This document shows, one piece after another, positions 18,256 through 27,637 of a DNA stretch of 64,000 bases. The DNA is taken from positions 237,142-301,141 of the forward strand of contig NZ_JBFHGL010000003.1 in assembly GCF_041583195.1 (NCBI RefSeq). The letters are read 5' to 3'. The notes beneath the pieces were generated by a model. That model was not told where the DNA came from. It was given only the letters and a program-made list of their open reading frames with translations, and made no database searches. The stretch is from Sulfurimonas sp. GTDB lineage: Bacteria > Campylobacterota > Campylobacteria > Campylobacterales > Sulfurimonadaceae. A program made the translations under genes and the position numbers. Within the stretch, counting starts at the first letter, position 1; each line of letters begins with the position of its first letter.

Positions 18256-18261
18256 ATTATA
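18256..18261 (-). promoter_or_regulatory. Putative -10 box for ppaC
   Basis: The minus strand reads AGTATAATTTC about 27 bases before the ppaC ATG; the -35 region is only AT-rich. Confidence 0.4.
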
Positions 18262-18337
18262 CTAAGATTTTCTAAAAATGATATAATCTATAAAAATTGT
18301 AATAATTACTTTAAGAGAGTCTTCAAAGGTATTTAAA

Positions 18338-21163
18338 TTATTTATGCAGTGCCAACTCTTTTTCTAAATACTCTCCGGTATAAGAGCCTGTTTGTTTATA
18401 ACTGTTTGCAAGCTCTTCAGGTGTCCCTTCTGCAATGACAAGTCCGCCACCGCTTCCCCCTTCTGGTCCCATATCTATAATATAATCTGCATTTTTAATC
18501 ATATCTAGGTTATGTTCTATTATAAGCACGGAGTTTCCAAGCTCCACAAAATGGTGTAATACTTTTGTAAGTCTATCAACATCTGCAAAGTGTAGACCAG
18601 TTGTTGGTTCATCTAAAATATAAAGAGTTTTTCCTGTATCTTTACGGCTTAGTTCTTTACTTAATTTAATACGTTGAGCTTCACCACCAGATAGTGTTAC
18701 CGCATTTTGACCAAGAGTGATATAACCAAGACCTACATCTACAAGTGTTTTCATCTTCTGTTTTATCTTTGGTATTGTTTTGAAAAACTCATAAGCCTCT
18801 TCAACGCTCATATTTAAAACATCACTAATAGTCTTACCTTTGTATAAAACTTCTAATGTTTGTAAGTTATAACGCTGACCATGACAAGCATCACACTTAA
18901 CCATAATATCCGGTAAAAAGTGCATCTCTATCTTGTTTTCACCCTCACCCTGACATTTCTCACATCTACCGCCTTTTACGTTAAAAGAAAATCTAGATGA
19001 AGTGTAACCTCTGATCTGAGATTCTTTTGTCTGAGCAAAAAGGTTTCTGATCTCATCCATTACACCTGTATATGTAGCAGGATTACTTCTTGGTGTTCGA
19101 CCTATCGGGCTTTGATCAAGGTAGATCACCTTATCTACATTTTCAAGTCCTGTTATCTCTACACCAGCTACTTTATTTACTTTTCTAGCATGATTCAACA
19201 GTTCACGTGCAGTAGGAAGAAGAGTCTGAAGCATAAGTGAGCTTTTACCACTTCCGCTAACACCTGTAATACATACAAAATTCTCTAGTGGTATCTTCGC
19301 ACTAAGGTTATTTATATTGTTTAGAGTTACATTTTTGATCTCTATCCAGTTGTTTTGCTTACGTCTATGAAAATACTCTATCTTTTTACGACCAAAAAGA
19401 TAATCCGCCGTAGTTGTTTTTGCTTTTTTTAGTTTATCTAGTGTACCGCTAAAGACAACATTACCACCAAATTTACCGGCACCCTCACCAATATCTACAA
19501 TATAATCTGCATGCTCAATCGTCTCCTTGTCATGCTCAACAACTATAACTGTATTTCCCTTTTCCTGGAGACTTCTAAGTGTGCGAATAAGCTTTAGAGT
19601 ATCGCGTTCATGTAAACCGATACTAGGTTCATCAAGCACATACATAACTCCCGTTAAACCTGAACCTATTTGAGATGCAATCCTGATTCTTTGTGCTTCA
19701 CCACCGCTGATCGTTCTTGCATCACGACCAAGAGTTATATAACCAAGCCCTACATCATGCAAGAAAAACAACCTCTCTCTGATCTCATTTAAAATAGGAG
19801 CCGAGATCATCTCCTGTTGTGGATCAAAATGTTTAAAATTAGCCTTATCCTCAAACCATTCATAAGTTGTAGATATCGGCATGTCAAGTAAGTTTGCTAT
19901 ACCCATTTCACCTACTTTAACAGCTAAAGATTCCTGTTTAAGTCTATGAGAACCACACACGTTACAAACTTTTTCACTCATATAGTCTGCTAAGTCTTTC
20001 TCATCTTTGAACATATCGTATGCTATTCGGATAATTCCAGGAAAAATTCTTTTTACAGTATGCTTTTTCCATAAAAATTCAACTTCATCTATACTACCGT
20101 GAAGTATAGCTTTTTGTTGATGTGTAGGCAGTTCTCTGTATGGTACCGTAATGTCTATCTCATTAGCTTCACAGAAGCCTTTTAAGAATGTAAAGTAGTA
20201 ACCCTTATTAAAACCATATACTATCTTTACAGCACCTTTTTCTATGCTAAGATCACCGTCTATAATTTTATCTTGATCGAGTGCATAACGAAGTCCAAGA
20301 CCATCACACTCGCTACATGCACCTTTTGGTGAGTTAAATGAAAATGAAAGTGGTTCTAGAGGATCAAAACTTATTTTACAGTCAAAACAGGCATTGTGTT
20401 CAGAGTAGTGTATATGTTCATCTTTTAAATCAAGCTCTTTCGCATTCATAATATCGATCTCAAGCTCACCGTAACTCTGCTTAAGTGCTTTCTCAACAGC
20501 AGATGCGATACGCTCTTTATTTTCAGGCTTTACAACTACCCTGTCTATTACAACTTTAATAGTATGTTTTTTGGTTTTAGATAGCTCAATCTCTTCATCA
20601 AGTCTAACCATTACACCATCGATCTGTGCACGTACATAACCTTTATGTACAAGTGATTCTAATAGATCAGCGTATGAACCTTTTTTCTCTCTTACTAGCG
20701 GGGCTAAAAGAACAAGCTTTGCACCCTCTGGCAGTTTTGCAACCTCGTTTATAATGTCAGATGCACTCATTTGTGAAATCTCTTTGCCACACTTATGACA
20801 ATGCTGTACACCGACACGTGCAAAAAGAAGTCTAAAATAGTCATATATCTCTGTTATTGTCCCAACAGTTGAACGTGGATTTTTTGAAGTTGTTTTTTGA
20901 TCGATTGCTATGGCGGGAGTTAAACCGTCAATCTTATCAACATCAGGTTTTCCAACTCTGTCTAAGAACTGTCTTGCATATGATGATAGTGATTCCATAT
21001 ACCGTCTTTGACCCTCTGCATAAAGTGTATCAAAGGCTAGTGTCGATTTACCGCTACCACTTAAACCTGTCATAACGATGAGTTCGTTTTTCGGTATAGT
21101 TAAATTTATATTTTTTAAATTATTTTCTCTTGCACCTGTAATTTTTATAACATCTTTTTTCAT
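18338..21163 (-). CDS. uvrA: Excinuclease ABC subunit A
   Basis: UvrA is the damage-recognition ATPase of nucleotide excision repair. The 941 residues show two ABC modules: Walker A GLSGSGKST (33-41) and GVSGSGKSS in the second half, two signatures (ISGGEAQRIRIA and LSGGEAQRIKLS), and two zinc modules (CFDC...CSEC and CEKC...CDAC). The length is normal. The TSUP transporter lies upstream, 22 bases away on the same strand. Confidence 0.97.
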   Translation of the reverse strand: MKKDVIKITGARENNLKNINLTIPKNELIVMTGLSGSGKSTLAFDTLYAEGQRRYMESLSSYARQFLDRVGKPDVDKIDGLTPAIAIDQKTTSKNPRSTVGTITEIYDYFRLLFARVGVQHCHKCGKEISQMSASDIINEVAKLPEGAKLVLLAPLVREKKGSYADLLESLVHKGYVRAQIDGVMVRLDEEIELSKTKKHTIKVVIDRVVVKPENKERIASAVEKALKQSYGELEIDIMNAKELDLKDEHIHYSEHNACFDCKISFDPLEPLSFSFNSPKGACSECDGLGLRYALDQDKIIDGDLSIEKGAVKIVYGFNKGYYFTFLKGFCEANEIDITVPYRELPTHQQKAILHGSIDEVEFLWKKHTVKRIFPGIIRIAYDMFKDEKDLADYMSEKVCNVCGSHRLKQESLAVKVGEMGIANLLDMPISTTYEWFEDKANFKHFDPQQEMISAPILNEIRERLFFLHDVGLGYITLGRDARTISGGEAQRIRIASQIGSGLTGVMYVLDEPSIGLHERDTLKLIRTLRSLQEKGNTVIVVEHDKETIEHADYIVDIGEGAGKFGGNVVFSGTLDKLKKAKTTTADYLFGRKKIEYFHRRKQNNWIEIKNVTLNNINNLSAKIPLENFVCITGVSGSGKSSLMLQTLLPTARELLNHARKVNKVAGVEITGLENVDKVIYLDQSPIGRTPRSNPATYTGVMDEIRNLFAQTKESQIRGYTSSRFSFNVKGGRCEKCQGEGENKIEMHFLPDIMVKCDACHGQRYNLQTLEVLYKGKTISDVLNMSVEEAYEFFKTIPKIKQKMKTLVDVGLGYITLGQNAVTLSGGEAQRIKLSKELSRKDTGKTLYILDEPTTGLHFADVDRLTKVLHHFVELGNSVLIIEHNLDMIKNADYIIDMGPEGGSGGGLVIAEGTPEELANSYKQTGSYTGEYLEKELALHK

Positions 21164-21185
21164 ATACTTCTCTTTTTATAAATCA

Positions 21186-21923
21186 TTAAATTAAACTAAT
21201 CACTCTATACGATAGATATGACACAACACTTACATAAAACACCACTATAAGCTTTCTTTGAAGTGATGTTTGTATTTTCTGTTTGAAATGTATTCCATAA
21301 TAAACACCAAGTAACGATGACATACCTATAATAAGCCCTGCATTCATATCTATATGACCATTTAGATAGTGCGATATAAAACCTGGTACTGAGGAAAATA
21401 CAACAAAAAACAATCCTGCAGATATTGCACGTTTTAAATCAATATGCAAGAAGCCTACCAAAATCGGAACTATTAGTATACTTCCGCCTACACCTATCAT
21501 CATACTCAAAGAACCGACAAATAAACCAATAATCAACAATACAATTTTGTTAACTTCTCTTTGCTCTTTATACTCAGGTATTTTAAAAAACAATCTTATG
21601 AGTGCAAATGTAGCAAATAAAAGAAAAACTATCTCTAAAGTAGTATTACTAAAATAAGCTGCTAAACTTCCGCTAAGTGTAGCACCGATAAATCCACCTA
21701 TCCCCAAATAAAGGACTATGCTCAGATCAAGCGAACCGTTCTTTTTATTTAGATAACTTCCATATATGGAACTAAACACCATTTGAACTACAGATATACC
21801 TATTGCTACTTTTGTATCATAACCTAAAGCTAAAAGTATAGGTACCAGAACTGTTCCACCGCCAATGCCAAAGAAGCCTGATAAAAAACCGACAATAGTT
21901 CCGACAGCCAATAATTCAAACAT
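21186..21923 (-). CDS. TSUP (TauE/SafE) family membrane transporter
   Basis: The 245-residue protein has about seven or eight membrane segments and two copies of the family's glycine-rich motif: GFLSGFFGIGGGTVLVPILL (13-32) and GSLSMMIGVGGSILIVPILV. TSUP proteins export or import sulfite, sulfoacetate, taurine or similar organosulfur anions. In a sulfur oxidiser, sulfite or sulfonate export is a reasonable guess, but the substrate cannot be read from sequence. Confidence 0.88.
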   Translation of the reverse strand: MFELLAVGTIVGFLSGFFGIGGGTVLVPILLALGYDTKVAIGISVVQMVFSSIYGSYLNKKNGSLDLSIVLYLGIGGFIGATLSGSLAAYFSNTTLEIVFLLFATFALIRLFFKIPEYKEQREVNKIVLLIIGLFVGSLSMMIGVGGSILIVPILVGFLHIDLKRAISAGLFFVVFSSVPGFISHYLNGHIDMNAGLIIGMSSLLGVYYGIHFKQKIQTSLQRKLIVVFYVSVVSYLSYRVISLI

Positions 21924-21992
21924 ATACTACCCAAAACTTTTTTCGAATTATACCCATAAGCTACTTTAATATATATTTGAGAATTTATGAAG

Positions 21993-21998
21993 TATAAT
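21993..21998 (+). promoter_or_regulatory. Putative -10 box for the CheX-like/fliN/fliO operon
   Basis: AGTATAATTA lies 23 bases before the preferred ATG at 22021. It looks like a housekeeping -10; no sigma-54 GG/GC pair was seen in this leader. Confidence 0.4.
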
Positions 21999-22020
21999 TA
22001 TTTTAACTTTAAGGATGAAA

Positions 22021-22440
22021 ATGTTTAACAATATTATAAAAGCTGCTGAGAATTTTTGTATACACCAAATAAGGTCTGAATATACAACGAATGAAGAATT
22101 AAATAAAGATAGAACACTTATTGCTTACATCGATATAGATGCAAATAGTGGAGAGAAGCATAGAGTTTATATAATTGCTGAAAAAGCCTTTGTACAAAAG
22201 GTATCGTACATTTTTCTTGAAGAAGAAGAAAGTGACGATGAAACACTTCATGATATGCTTCTAGAAACAACAAATCTTATAGTAGGGAGTGCTAAAGTCT
22301 TGGCTGAAGAGTCTGACGAGTCGTACAATATTAATACACCGTTTTTTGAAAAAGACGGAAATTTTGATTTTGAATACGACAGTTTAAAAAGCTTCATAAT
22401 AGACGATAGTAAACTATCTATTGCAATTAAGGAACTTTAA
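22021..22440 (+). CDS. CheX/CheC-like protein
   Basis: The protein (139 residues from the ATG at 22021) contains DMLLETTNLIVG, matching the D-x3-E-x2-N active-site pattern of CheC/CheX/FliY phosphatases, and a proline 22 residues after the asparagine (NTPFF), near the usual spacing. These proteins dephosphorylate CheY-P. The gene is immediately upstream of fliN and fliO, so a role at the flagellar switch is likely. The AAGGA site overlaps an upstream ATG at 22015 but is 6 bases from the ATG at 22021, so the latter is preferred. It could instead be a catalytically inactive structural paralogue. Confidence 0.65.
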   Translation: MFNNIIKAAENFCIHQIRSEYTTNEELNKDRTLIAYIDIDANSGEKHRVYIIAEKAFVQKVSYIFLEEEESDDETLHDMLLETTNLIVGSAKVLAEESDESYNINTPFFEKDGNFDFEYDSLKSFIIDDSKLSIAIKEL

Positions 22441-22443
22441 TTA

Positions 22444-22782
22444 ATGCCTCATAGAAGAAAACACTACGGCGAACAACCACCAGAATATGATGAAAATGAA
22501 GAACTTTCATGGATGGACTATTCCGGTCTTTTAGACATGGAAGTAGAATTTGTATCTGACCTTGGTGAAACTAGACAAACTATTGCTGATATACTAAACT
22601 GGAACAAAGGTACTATTATAGATCTTGGAAAACCTGCAGGTGAATCTGTGGAAGCTTATGTAAACGGTCGTATTTTAGGTAAAGGCGAGGTAATGGTTTA
22701 CGAGAAAAACCTTGCTATTCGTATAAATGAAATTTTAGACTCTAGTGCCGTGCTATATCACCTCTCAAAAGAGCGTTTATGA
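22444..22782 (+). CDS. fliN: Flagellar motor switch protein FliN
   Basis: The 112-residue protein ends in a SpoA/FliN domain: LDMEVEFVSDLGETRQTIAD, then GTIIDLGKPAGESVEAYVNG and GKGEVMVYEKNLAIRINEIL are all typical. FliN forms the bottom of the C-ring and takes part in directional switching and export. A proline/acid-rich N-terminal tail of about 25 residues precedes the domain. It is co-transcribed with the CheX-like gene before it and overlaps the next gene by 4 bases (ATGA). Confidence 0.93.
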   Translation: MPHRRKHYGEQPPEYDENEELSWMDYSGLLDMEVEFVSDLGETRQTIADILNWNKGTIIDLGKPAGESVEAYVNGRILGKGEVMVYEKNLAIRINEILDSSAVLYHLSKERL

Positions 22783-23693
22783 TAAAAATAATTTTACTTT
22801 TTATACTACCTATAAGTATTTTTGGTTCAAAAATACTTAGCTATAACATATATGACAGAACAGATAGAGCCGATGTTATGATAACTTTTGACGTGCCGTA
22901 CCACGGTGTTATCAAAAAAAGCATATCATCAACATCATCATCTACAAGAAAAATATTAGTAAAGTTAGAAGGCGCTTCAATTGAATCTTCAAAACTAAAA
23001 CAAGTATCTTCAAAATATATAAAAACACTTGCTATTACACCGCTTTCAAACTATGTTCAATTGATTGCTTCGGTAACGGATGGTGTAGATTTAAAGGTAT
23101 CCAAAACAGCAGATGCTTACGGTTTAAGACTTAGGTTTCAAAAAAACGTTACGACAACAAATAAAACTGAAGCAAAACTTTTATCTATGGATGACGAACA
23201 ACCAACAAATCTTTCACACTTACCTACCAAAAAAGCAGATGATATGACACAAAGCTATTATATAGTTGTTACTATACTAGTAATAGGAATTCTTATATTG
23301 TTTTACATAAAAAGAAAAGTTACTCCTAAAAACAATACTTTTCAAGATAAACAAACAAAAGATCAGAAGCAAACAGATCTAAATGTAATATCTAATAGTA
23401 ACGGAACTCAAAATACAGATGTAAGTATAAGATTTCAAAAAAGTATAGATGAAAACAACAGCGTTGTAATGCTTGATTTTATGGACCAGAGTTATTTGGT
23501 AATGATGGGTTCTAATAATGTTCTTTTAGATAGATTTAGCGACGATAAACCAACTTCACAGGAAGAGTTTAACGTGATCTTACAAGATCATCAACAGATG
23601 CTTGATAACTTTTTAAATAGCCATGAGATTCAAAATGATTCAGGTGTTAAGTCATACTCGCAAAAAGCTTCAACTATCTCGTACAACGCCTGA
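22779..23693 (+). CDS. fliO: Probable flagellar export protein FliO, large periplasmic form
   Basis: The 304-residue protein has a signal peptide (1-16), a periplasmic domain of about 140 residues, one membrane segment (about 163-181, YYIVVTILVIGILILFY) and a cytoplasmic tail. In the tail, VVMLDFMDQSYLVMMGSNNVLLDRF resembles the conserved FliO core. From memory, Helicobacter FliO also has a large periplasmic domain and a gene next to fliN. FliO helps assemble the FliP core of the export gate. The overlap with fliN supports the assignment. Its 3' end runs 24 bases into the opposing gene at 23670-24800. Confidence 0.65.
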   Translation: MIKIILLFILPISIFGSKILSYNIYDRTDRADVMITFDVPYHGVIKKSISSTSSSTRKILVKLEGASIESSKLKQVSSKYIKTLAITPLSNYVQLIASVTDGVDLKVSKTADAYGLRLRFQKNVTTTNKTEAKLLSMDDEQPTNLSHLPTKKADDMTQSYYIVVTILVIGILILFYIKRKVTPKNNTFQDKQTKDQKQTDLNVISNSNGTQNTDVSIRFQKSIDENNSVVMLDFMDQSYLVMMGSNNVLLDRFSDDKPTSQEEFNVILQDHQQMLDNFLNSHEIQNDSGVKSYSQKASTISYNA

Positions 23694-24800
23694 GAGTAAT
23701 TTTTTAATAAATTTTATATTACTCTCGTTTAACTCATAAGAGTTATCCATCATTTTATTTATATGAAAAACTTCCGTTACGGTAATACCGTACGGATCTT
23801 TTTTCTCTTTAACCTGTTCATTATCATCATTAAAAGAGTAAAGATATAGTTTCTTACGACTAAACTGGATATAGTAAGTTAAAACTATCTCATCAGAGTG
23901 TTTTTTCTCTATAGCTACTACAACTCTTTGATCTTCATTGTAATGTTCTTCTAAGTTGAGTATTTTTTTGGCTTCGTTTATATTCATATATCCAATATAT
24001 AGCTTGTTATATAAATCGTGATATCTTTGAATCTTAGGATTCATTAAAAAGCCTAAGTCAAGTATATGCTTTTTATGTGCACGCAGAGTTTTTGTTATCC
24101 AACTCATCGTGTTATAGTATCTAAACGGATGAAGTTTTAATGTATGTGCCTCTATCATCTTTTTAGAATCAGATTTGATTTTTGGTCTTAGTTTTCTTGT
24201 TGAATCTAAAATATATTCTAAAACTTTCGTAGATGAAAACTCTTTTGTAAACCACACTTTACAATAGTCTGGGAACTGTTTAGTACCTGTTGCACCTTCA
24301 TTGAGTATTATTAACGACTTTATCTCATAATTTGGAAATATTATCTCTAAAAGAGCTTTTTTCTTTCTAAGTCTTTTTCTTAGTTTTAGTACATTTTTTA
24401 CTAACGTCATCTCTACAAAATAAAGCTCATTTTTTTGAGTTATAAACATTGCGTCAAACTCACTTATTTCACGGCTTTTTGTTCTATATACTATTTGTTG
24501 CTTTTCACTTATAGACAGTGTATTGGGGTTTGATCTTGTCTTATTTTGATGAAAGCCTTTAAGTACAAACTTTGTAATGTAATCATTTTTTTCAGCATAC
24601 TTTACAAGTTTTTCGTAAAGATAGTTTTCATATACTTCGCCTTCAAAAGATCTGTATGAGCTTAAATACTGAGGGTCATCTTTATCAACCCCTTTTTTTA
24701 TTAAAGAGAGGAGATGTTTGACATTATAGTCATAGTGAAGTAAGTTATCACCTATATCGCTATCATCTAATTTTTTTATATCCTGTGAAATCTCTAACAT
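23670..24800 (-). CDS. Uncharacterised protein, possible PD-(D/E)XK-like nuclease
   Basis: The 376-residue cytoplasmic protein is rich in lysine. I do not recognise a named family. Residues 53-132 are suggestive of a restriction-endonuclease-like fold: an early acidic helix (FEGEVYE, 53-59), then EFDAMFI (D116), a turn and YFVEMT (E130), although the usual final lysine is replaced by threonine. A strongly basic helix follows (RKRLRKKK, 141-148). The C-terminal half (about 200-376) is helical and then beta-rich with the stretch VVVAIEKKHSDEIVLTYYIQ. Its ATG overlaps the dus stop by one base. It overlaps fliO tail to tail by 24 bases. Confidence 0.55.
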   Translation of the reverse strand: MLEISQDIKKLDDSDIGDNLLHYDYNVKHLLSLIKKGVDKDDPQYLSSYRSFEGEVYENYLYEKLVKYAEKNDYITKFVLKGFHQNKTRSNPNTLSISEKQQIVYRTKSREISEFDAMFITQKNELYFVEMTLVKNVLKLRKRLRKKKALLEIIFPNYEIKSLIILNEGATGTKQFPDYCKVWFTKEFSSTKVLEYILDSTRKLRPKIKSDSKKMIEAHTLKLHPFRYYNTMSWITKTLRAHKKHILDLGFLMNPKIQRYHDLYNKLYIGYMNINEAKKILNLEEHYNEDQRVVVAIEKKHSDEIVLTYYIQFSRKKLYLYSFNDDNEQVKEKKDPYGITVTEVFHINKMMDNSYELNESNIKFIKKLLSGVVRDS

Positions 24801-25759
24801 TATGCCATTTCACCATTTTTAAAAAAATCATCTATCACATCTCTATATTCTTTTATATCGTTAATTCTATTTACTTCATCTCTTAATGTAGAAGCGCCTC
24901 TATAACCTTTTGAGTATGTATGAGTATGTTTTCTAAATATAGCTACACCACGCTCGCCATAGAACTCAACTATTTTATCAAAATGTTCCAATATAATATC
25001 GTGTCTTAAAGACATATCAATCTCGGCTTTACCTGTTTTTAGCTGATGAAATATCCATGGTGCTCCAACTGCACCGCGACCTATCATTACACCATCTGCC
25101 CCAGTATATTCTAAAACCCACTTTGCTTTTTCATAAGAGTCAATATCACCATTTGCAATGACAGGGATAGAGACTGCCTCTTTAACCTCTTTTATAGCTT
25201 CATAATCAACCGGTGCCTTGTACTTACCTGCACGAGTTCTACCGTGAACAGCAATAAAATCAACACCTGTCTCTTCAATATTTTTTGCTATATTTACATG
25301 ATTTTTTTCGTTTACACCAAGACGAATTTTAGCGGAGTTCATAGATTTGTTTGAAGTTTCATTTATAGAGCGTAGAATTGCTTTGAGGCGAGGAAGATCA
25401 TCTAAAAGTGCAGATCCTGAACCGTGTCCAAAAACCTTGGGAACTGGACAACCACAATTGAGATCAATAATGTCAATCCCCTCTTTTTCATTTAATATTT
25501 CAACAGCGCGCCTGGCCATATCAGGATCATTTGCAGAAATCTGAACTGAATAAGGAACTTCTAGAGGTGATTTTTTCAACATATGAAGTGTTTTTTCGGA
25601 ACCATGAGCAAGAGCGTTTGAGCTGATCATTTCACTTACAGTTAGATCAGCTCCAAATTTTTTCACAACACTTCTAAAAGGGAGATCTGTAAAACCAGCA
25701 AGTGGTGCTAATACATATGCCGGTTTGTCAAAGACTATGCCTTCTTTAGTAAAAGTCAT
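24800..25759 (-). CDS. tRNA-dihydrouridine synthase
   Basis: This flavoenzyme reduces uridine in tRNA D-loops. The 319 residues form an FMN-binding TIM barrel starting VLAPLAGFTDLPFR. The catalytic cysteine is in NCGCPVPKV (C104) and the FMN/phosphate site in GVMIGRGAVGAPWIF. It is closest to the DusB group. It is coupled to the membrane protein gene upstream (2-base gap) and to the unknown gene downstream (1-base overlap). Confidence 0.93.
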   Translation of the reverse strand: MTFTKEGIVFDKPAYVLAPLAGFTDLPFRSVVKKFGADLTVSEMISSNALAHGSEKTLHMLKKSPLEVPYSVQISANDPDMARRAVEILNEKEGIDIIDLNCGCPVPKVFGHGSGSALLDDLPRLKAILRSINETSNKSMNSAKIRLGVNEKNHVNIAKNIEETGVDFIAVHGRTRAGKYKAPVDYEAIKEVKEAVSIPVIANGDIDSYEKAKWVLEYTGADGVMIGRGAVGAPWIFHQLKTGKAEIDMSLRHDIILEHFDKIVEFYGERGVAIFRKHTHTYSKGYRGASTLRDEVNRINDIKEYRDVIDDFFKNGEMA

Positions 25760-25761
25760 AT

Positions 25762-26787
25762 CTATACAAACAGCTCTATATTGTAGTTTTTACCGCATTC
25801 TTTTAAAGCAAGATATGATTTAAATTTTAAGAACTCATCTTCTTGAGAAATATTTAATATCTCTTTAGCAAGATCAATCATCTCTAAATCAAAAAGTGTA
25901 AATAGATATGCATCCATTGCATCTTCATATTTTTCACTAAGTGTTTCAAAGAACTTCATTCTTTGCTCAGGAATCATATGTAAAGACAATGCTTTAGACA
26001 TATCTATATAATCGTTACTAGTAAACTCTAACTTAGACACTAATGCTATCAGACTGTCATTTGCTACTTCAAGTGTATTTTCATCAGAATTAACTCTTGC
26101 TAAAATCTCAAATAAAGCCTCTTTAGTCATATAATCACTGTAACTCTCAATAGCATATAACGGTGCATCTTTAACAAAGTCTACATATACACTTTTTGAT
26201 AGTTCGTCTGAATACTTATTTTTAGAACTTAAAACTTTTTCTGCATTTAGTTTACCGTTTTTATATCTGTTTTTATCGTTTTGAACTCTTAATGGGTTGT
26301 CTGTATCAAGATTATATTTTTTCAGATCAACTACCTCTCCGTTTTTAATCGAATCGATTAAATTAAGAACAGGCTCTATTTTTTGTGTTTTATCATTATC
26401 TTCTTGAAAAGATATTGCACCGTTTGGAAAAACAGTACTGTTGTTTATTAAAGAACCTAAAAGGCTGAATGCAGAAGTTTTATAACTGTATTCTTTTGAA
26501 CTTTTTCCAAGATATGCGTCTTTTACTGCATCTAAAAACTTTTCGTAGTCCTTATGATATTTTCTTTGCTCCAGCGTATTTATAAATGAATAAAAACTCA
26601 TATGCAGCATACTAGCTATATAAAATACGACAAGTGGTGTGACAACTAAAACAGCTATTGAAATAGCCGGTAATTGGATTCCGAAAAAATCTATTGCATA
26701 AGTATCTTGAGATACAAACGCATATACATACCACCCTACAAATATCATCAAAAACATTGATGCAATCGTATATCTTTTTAAATACAT
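25762..26787 (-). CDS. Uncharacterised membrane-anchored protein
   Basis: The 341-residue protein has two N-terminal membrane segments (about 7-26 and 43-66) and a long cytoplasmic, mostly helical and acidic domain (about 75-341). No catalytic motif or named domain is visible. It lies between the DksA-like gene and dus on one transcript with gaps of 2-10 bases. The pattern of helical repeats towards the C-terminus might mark a scaffold or assembly protein, but this is a guess. Confidence 0.7.
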   Translation of the reverse strand: MYLKRYTIASMFLMIFVGWYVYAFVSQDTYAIDFFGIQLPAISIAVLVVTPLVVFYIASMLHMSFYSFINTLEQRKYHKDYEKFLDAVKDAYLGKSSKEYSYKTSAFSLLGSLINNSTVFPNGAISFQEDNDKTQKIEPVLNLIDSIKNGEVVDLKKYNLDTDNPLRVQNDKNRYKNGKLNAEKVLSSKNKYSDELSKSVYVDFVKDAPLYAIESYSDYMTKEALFEILARVNSDENTLEVANDSLIALVSKLEFTSNDYIDMSKALSLHMIPEQRMKFFETLSEKYEDAMDAYLFTLFDLEMIDLAKEILNISQEDEFLKFKSYLALKECGKNYNIELFV

Positions 26788-26797
26788 TAACTAAGCC

Positions 26798-27148
26798 TTA
26801 CTTTGATTTTTCTACTATCTCTCTACAATCAATACAGTAAATAGCATGAGGTTTAACTTTTAAACGTTGAAACCCTATTGGGTCTTCACACATCTCGCAA
26901 ATCCCATATGTTTTCTCTGATATTTTACCCAAAGTTACGTTAATCTCTTGCAACTCTTTATTTTGTTGAGTAACAATAGCACTTTCAATCATTGAGTTAT
27001 TGCTGTTTGAAGCGTGATCACCTTCATCGTTTAACTCTTGTCCACTTAGCTGATCTAATTCATCGTTAACGCCGTTGATATTTTTTTCTATTTGTTCTTT
27101 ACGACTTTCAAGTATCTCTTTAAAGTAGTTTAGTTCACTCTCTTGCAA
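26798..27148 (-). CDS. DksA/TraR-type zinc finger protein
   Basis: The 116-residue protein has an N-terminal coiled-coil hairpin and a C-terminal four-cysteine zinc finger (C84, C87, C105, C108: CEMCEDPIGFQRLKVKP then CIDC). The acidic turn NDEGDHAS matches the DksA tip region that enters the RNA polymerase secondary channel. DksA proteins modulate rRNA and stress transcription with ppGpp. The start is a TTG at 27148 with only a weak GA-rich site; the next in-frame methionine is at residue 53 and would destroy the coiled coil, so TTG is accepted. Confidence 0.85.
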   Translation of the reverse strand: MQESELNYFKEILESRKEQIEKNINGVNDELDQLSGQELNDEGDHASNSNNSMIESAIVTQQNKELQEINVTLGKISEKTYGICEMCEDPIGFQRLKVKPHAIYCIDCREIVEKSK

Positions 27149-27178
27149 CTCTTTTTCTCTCTTTCATTGTTTGTTATA

Positions 27179-27637
27179 TTATTTGTGATATGGATGATTC
27201 GTTAAAATCGAAAAACCTCTATAGATTTGCTCCAACAAAACAATTTTCGCAATTTTATGGCTCATAGTGATTTTTCCCAAACTTATAACTTTGTCAGCTT
27301 TGTCTAAAAAAGCATCTTCAAAACCATAAGCTCCACCAATAAAAAATTTAACCGAGATTTTACCATCTAAAAGCTTACTAAATTCATAAGAATCGATTAT
27401 TTTTCCATCAGGATGTAACAAAATGTTGCAATTTGCATTCAAATATGGTTCCAAAACGTTAGTATATGCTTTTTGTGAAGCTTCTGCAGATATGTTATGA
27501 GCCTTTGTAATATCTTTGTTAAAAATCTCTATATCTTCGACTTTTGCAAAGCGGCTTATCATTTTTGTAAGGTCTTTATATAATGGATCGTAGATTGTTT
27601 TCTCTTTTTTAGCAATAGAGATAATATCTATTTTCAT
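27179..27637 (-). CDS. rlmH: 23S rRNA (pseudouridine1915-N3)-methyltransferase
   Basis: RlmH is a SPOUT-class methyltransferase that methylates pseudouridine 1915 in helix 69. The 152 residues show the SAM-binding knot motifs FFIGGAYGF (98-107) and [19 protein letters not shown] (124-142), and the diagnostic C-terminal NHPYHK. It overlaps thiE by 4 bases. Confidence 0.95.
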   Translation of the reverse strand: MKIDIISIAKKEKTIYDPLYKDLTKMISRFAKVEDIEIFNKDITKAHNISAEASQKAYTNVLEPYLNANCNILLHPDGKIIDSYEFSKLLDGKISVKFFIGGAYGFEDAFLDKADKVISLGKITMSHKIAKIVLLEQIYRGFSILTNHPYHK

